Shown in pieces: positions 63,974-64,000 of a stretch of DNA of 64,000 nt (position 1 is the first letter of the stretch; every line of letters begins with the position of its first letter). Under the pieces are notes generated by a model. It was not told the origin of the DNA, ran no database searches, and saw only the letters and a program-made list of their open reading frames with translations. The position numbers and the translations under genes were made by a program. This stretch comes from Neokomagataea tanensis (GTDB lineage: Bacteria; Pseudomonadota; Alphaproteobacteria; Acetobacterales; Acetobacteraceae), in assembly GCF_006542335.1 (NCBI RefSeq), contig NZ_CP032486.1:35724-99723 (forward strand). The letters are read 5' to 3'.

Positions 63974-63975
63974 CC

Positions 63976-64000
63976 ATGCGTGTCGTTAAACTCAGGACCG
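63976..64000 (+). CDS. Start of the next gene, probably the radical SAM partner
   Basis: ATG 63976, three bases after the radical SAM stop codon, reads MRVVKLRT before the window ends. The tight spacing implies an operon. The usual neighbour is a DUF4130/uracil-DNA-glycosylase-like protein; eight residues cannot confirm it. Confidence 0.4.

Overview
The window is an insertion-sequence-dense accessory replicon segment, most likely plasmid, from an acetic acid bacterium (Acetobacteraceae; inferred from protein families, mainly the strand-loop-strand/Hint proteins with their heptosyltransferase, the RepC-type initiator and the alphaproteobacterial LexA box). The plasmid call rests on a RepC initiator (22845-24197), a ParA/ParB partition operon (33469-35372) bracketed by two long palindromes sharing one 20-bp core, a StbA/StbB-like pair with 11-bp phased repeats (18940-20261), a serine resolvase and three toxin-antitoxin pairs. 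At least ten copies or remnants of one IS6-type element (called IS6-A here, end GGCCCTGTTGCAAAGTT) and six of a second (IS6-B, end GGTGATGTCACGTTAAGTTT) cut the region into blocks that often differ in base composition.

Layout. 1-1071: 3' part of a sensor histidine kinase. 1083-5593: IS debris, an IS110-family copy, and an AT-rich block with a lysozyme-like toxin end and an Ivy-like periplasmic protein, then the tail of a resolvase gene. 5812-7243: Phd/VapC and HigB/HigA pairs. 7427-10062: AT-rich AbrB-type permease, isochorismatase-fold and LysR genes. 10491-15547: a frameshifted MocR regulator, an AraC regulator, and GlcG-like, SDR and DapA-like metabolic genes. 16353-18370: XRE-cupin regulator divergent from a lactate-permease-family transporter with twin operators. 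18940-29294: plasmid maintenance genes (Stb-like, SPFH protein, RepC, HU, WGR protein), a methylase fragment, the second, inverted IS110 copy and more IS debris. 29295-35494: a truncated methylase/helicase giant, a zinc-ribbon protein and the partition module.

35988-44726 is a complete type I-F CRISPR-Cas system in the order csy1-csy2-csy3-cas6f-cas1-cas2-3-leader-array. The effector genes come first, whereas the usual I-F order starts with cas1 and cas2-3. The ten-repeat array is cut at its distal end by an intact IS6-A copy. Directly beyond it (45563-49286) lies a polymorphic toxin with DUF4214 repeats and a CdiA-CT-like nuclease end, with its CdiI-like immunity gene. 49548-51226 holds a full resolvase with a MazEF pair, a sister of the truncated resolvase/VapC module at 5183-6476.

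53735-60633 is a surface-protein island: two strand-loop-strand repeat proteins that end in a Hedgehog/intein (Hint) domain where a beta-barrel would be expected, plus a BAHT-type heptosyltransferase predicted to glycosylate them. The first gene is off-frame at a run of five Gs and may be phase variable. 61221-64000 carries a Tudor-like small protein, a membrane protein, and a radical SAM DNA-repair-type gene behind a LexA box.

The most unusual signals are the IS110 element that sits in both copies inside the terminal repeat of an IS6-type element, the effector-first I-F locus, the DUF4214 toxin pair, and the Hint/heptosyltransferase island. Several frameshifts fall in homopolymers, so sequence error should be excluded before they are treated as biology.
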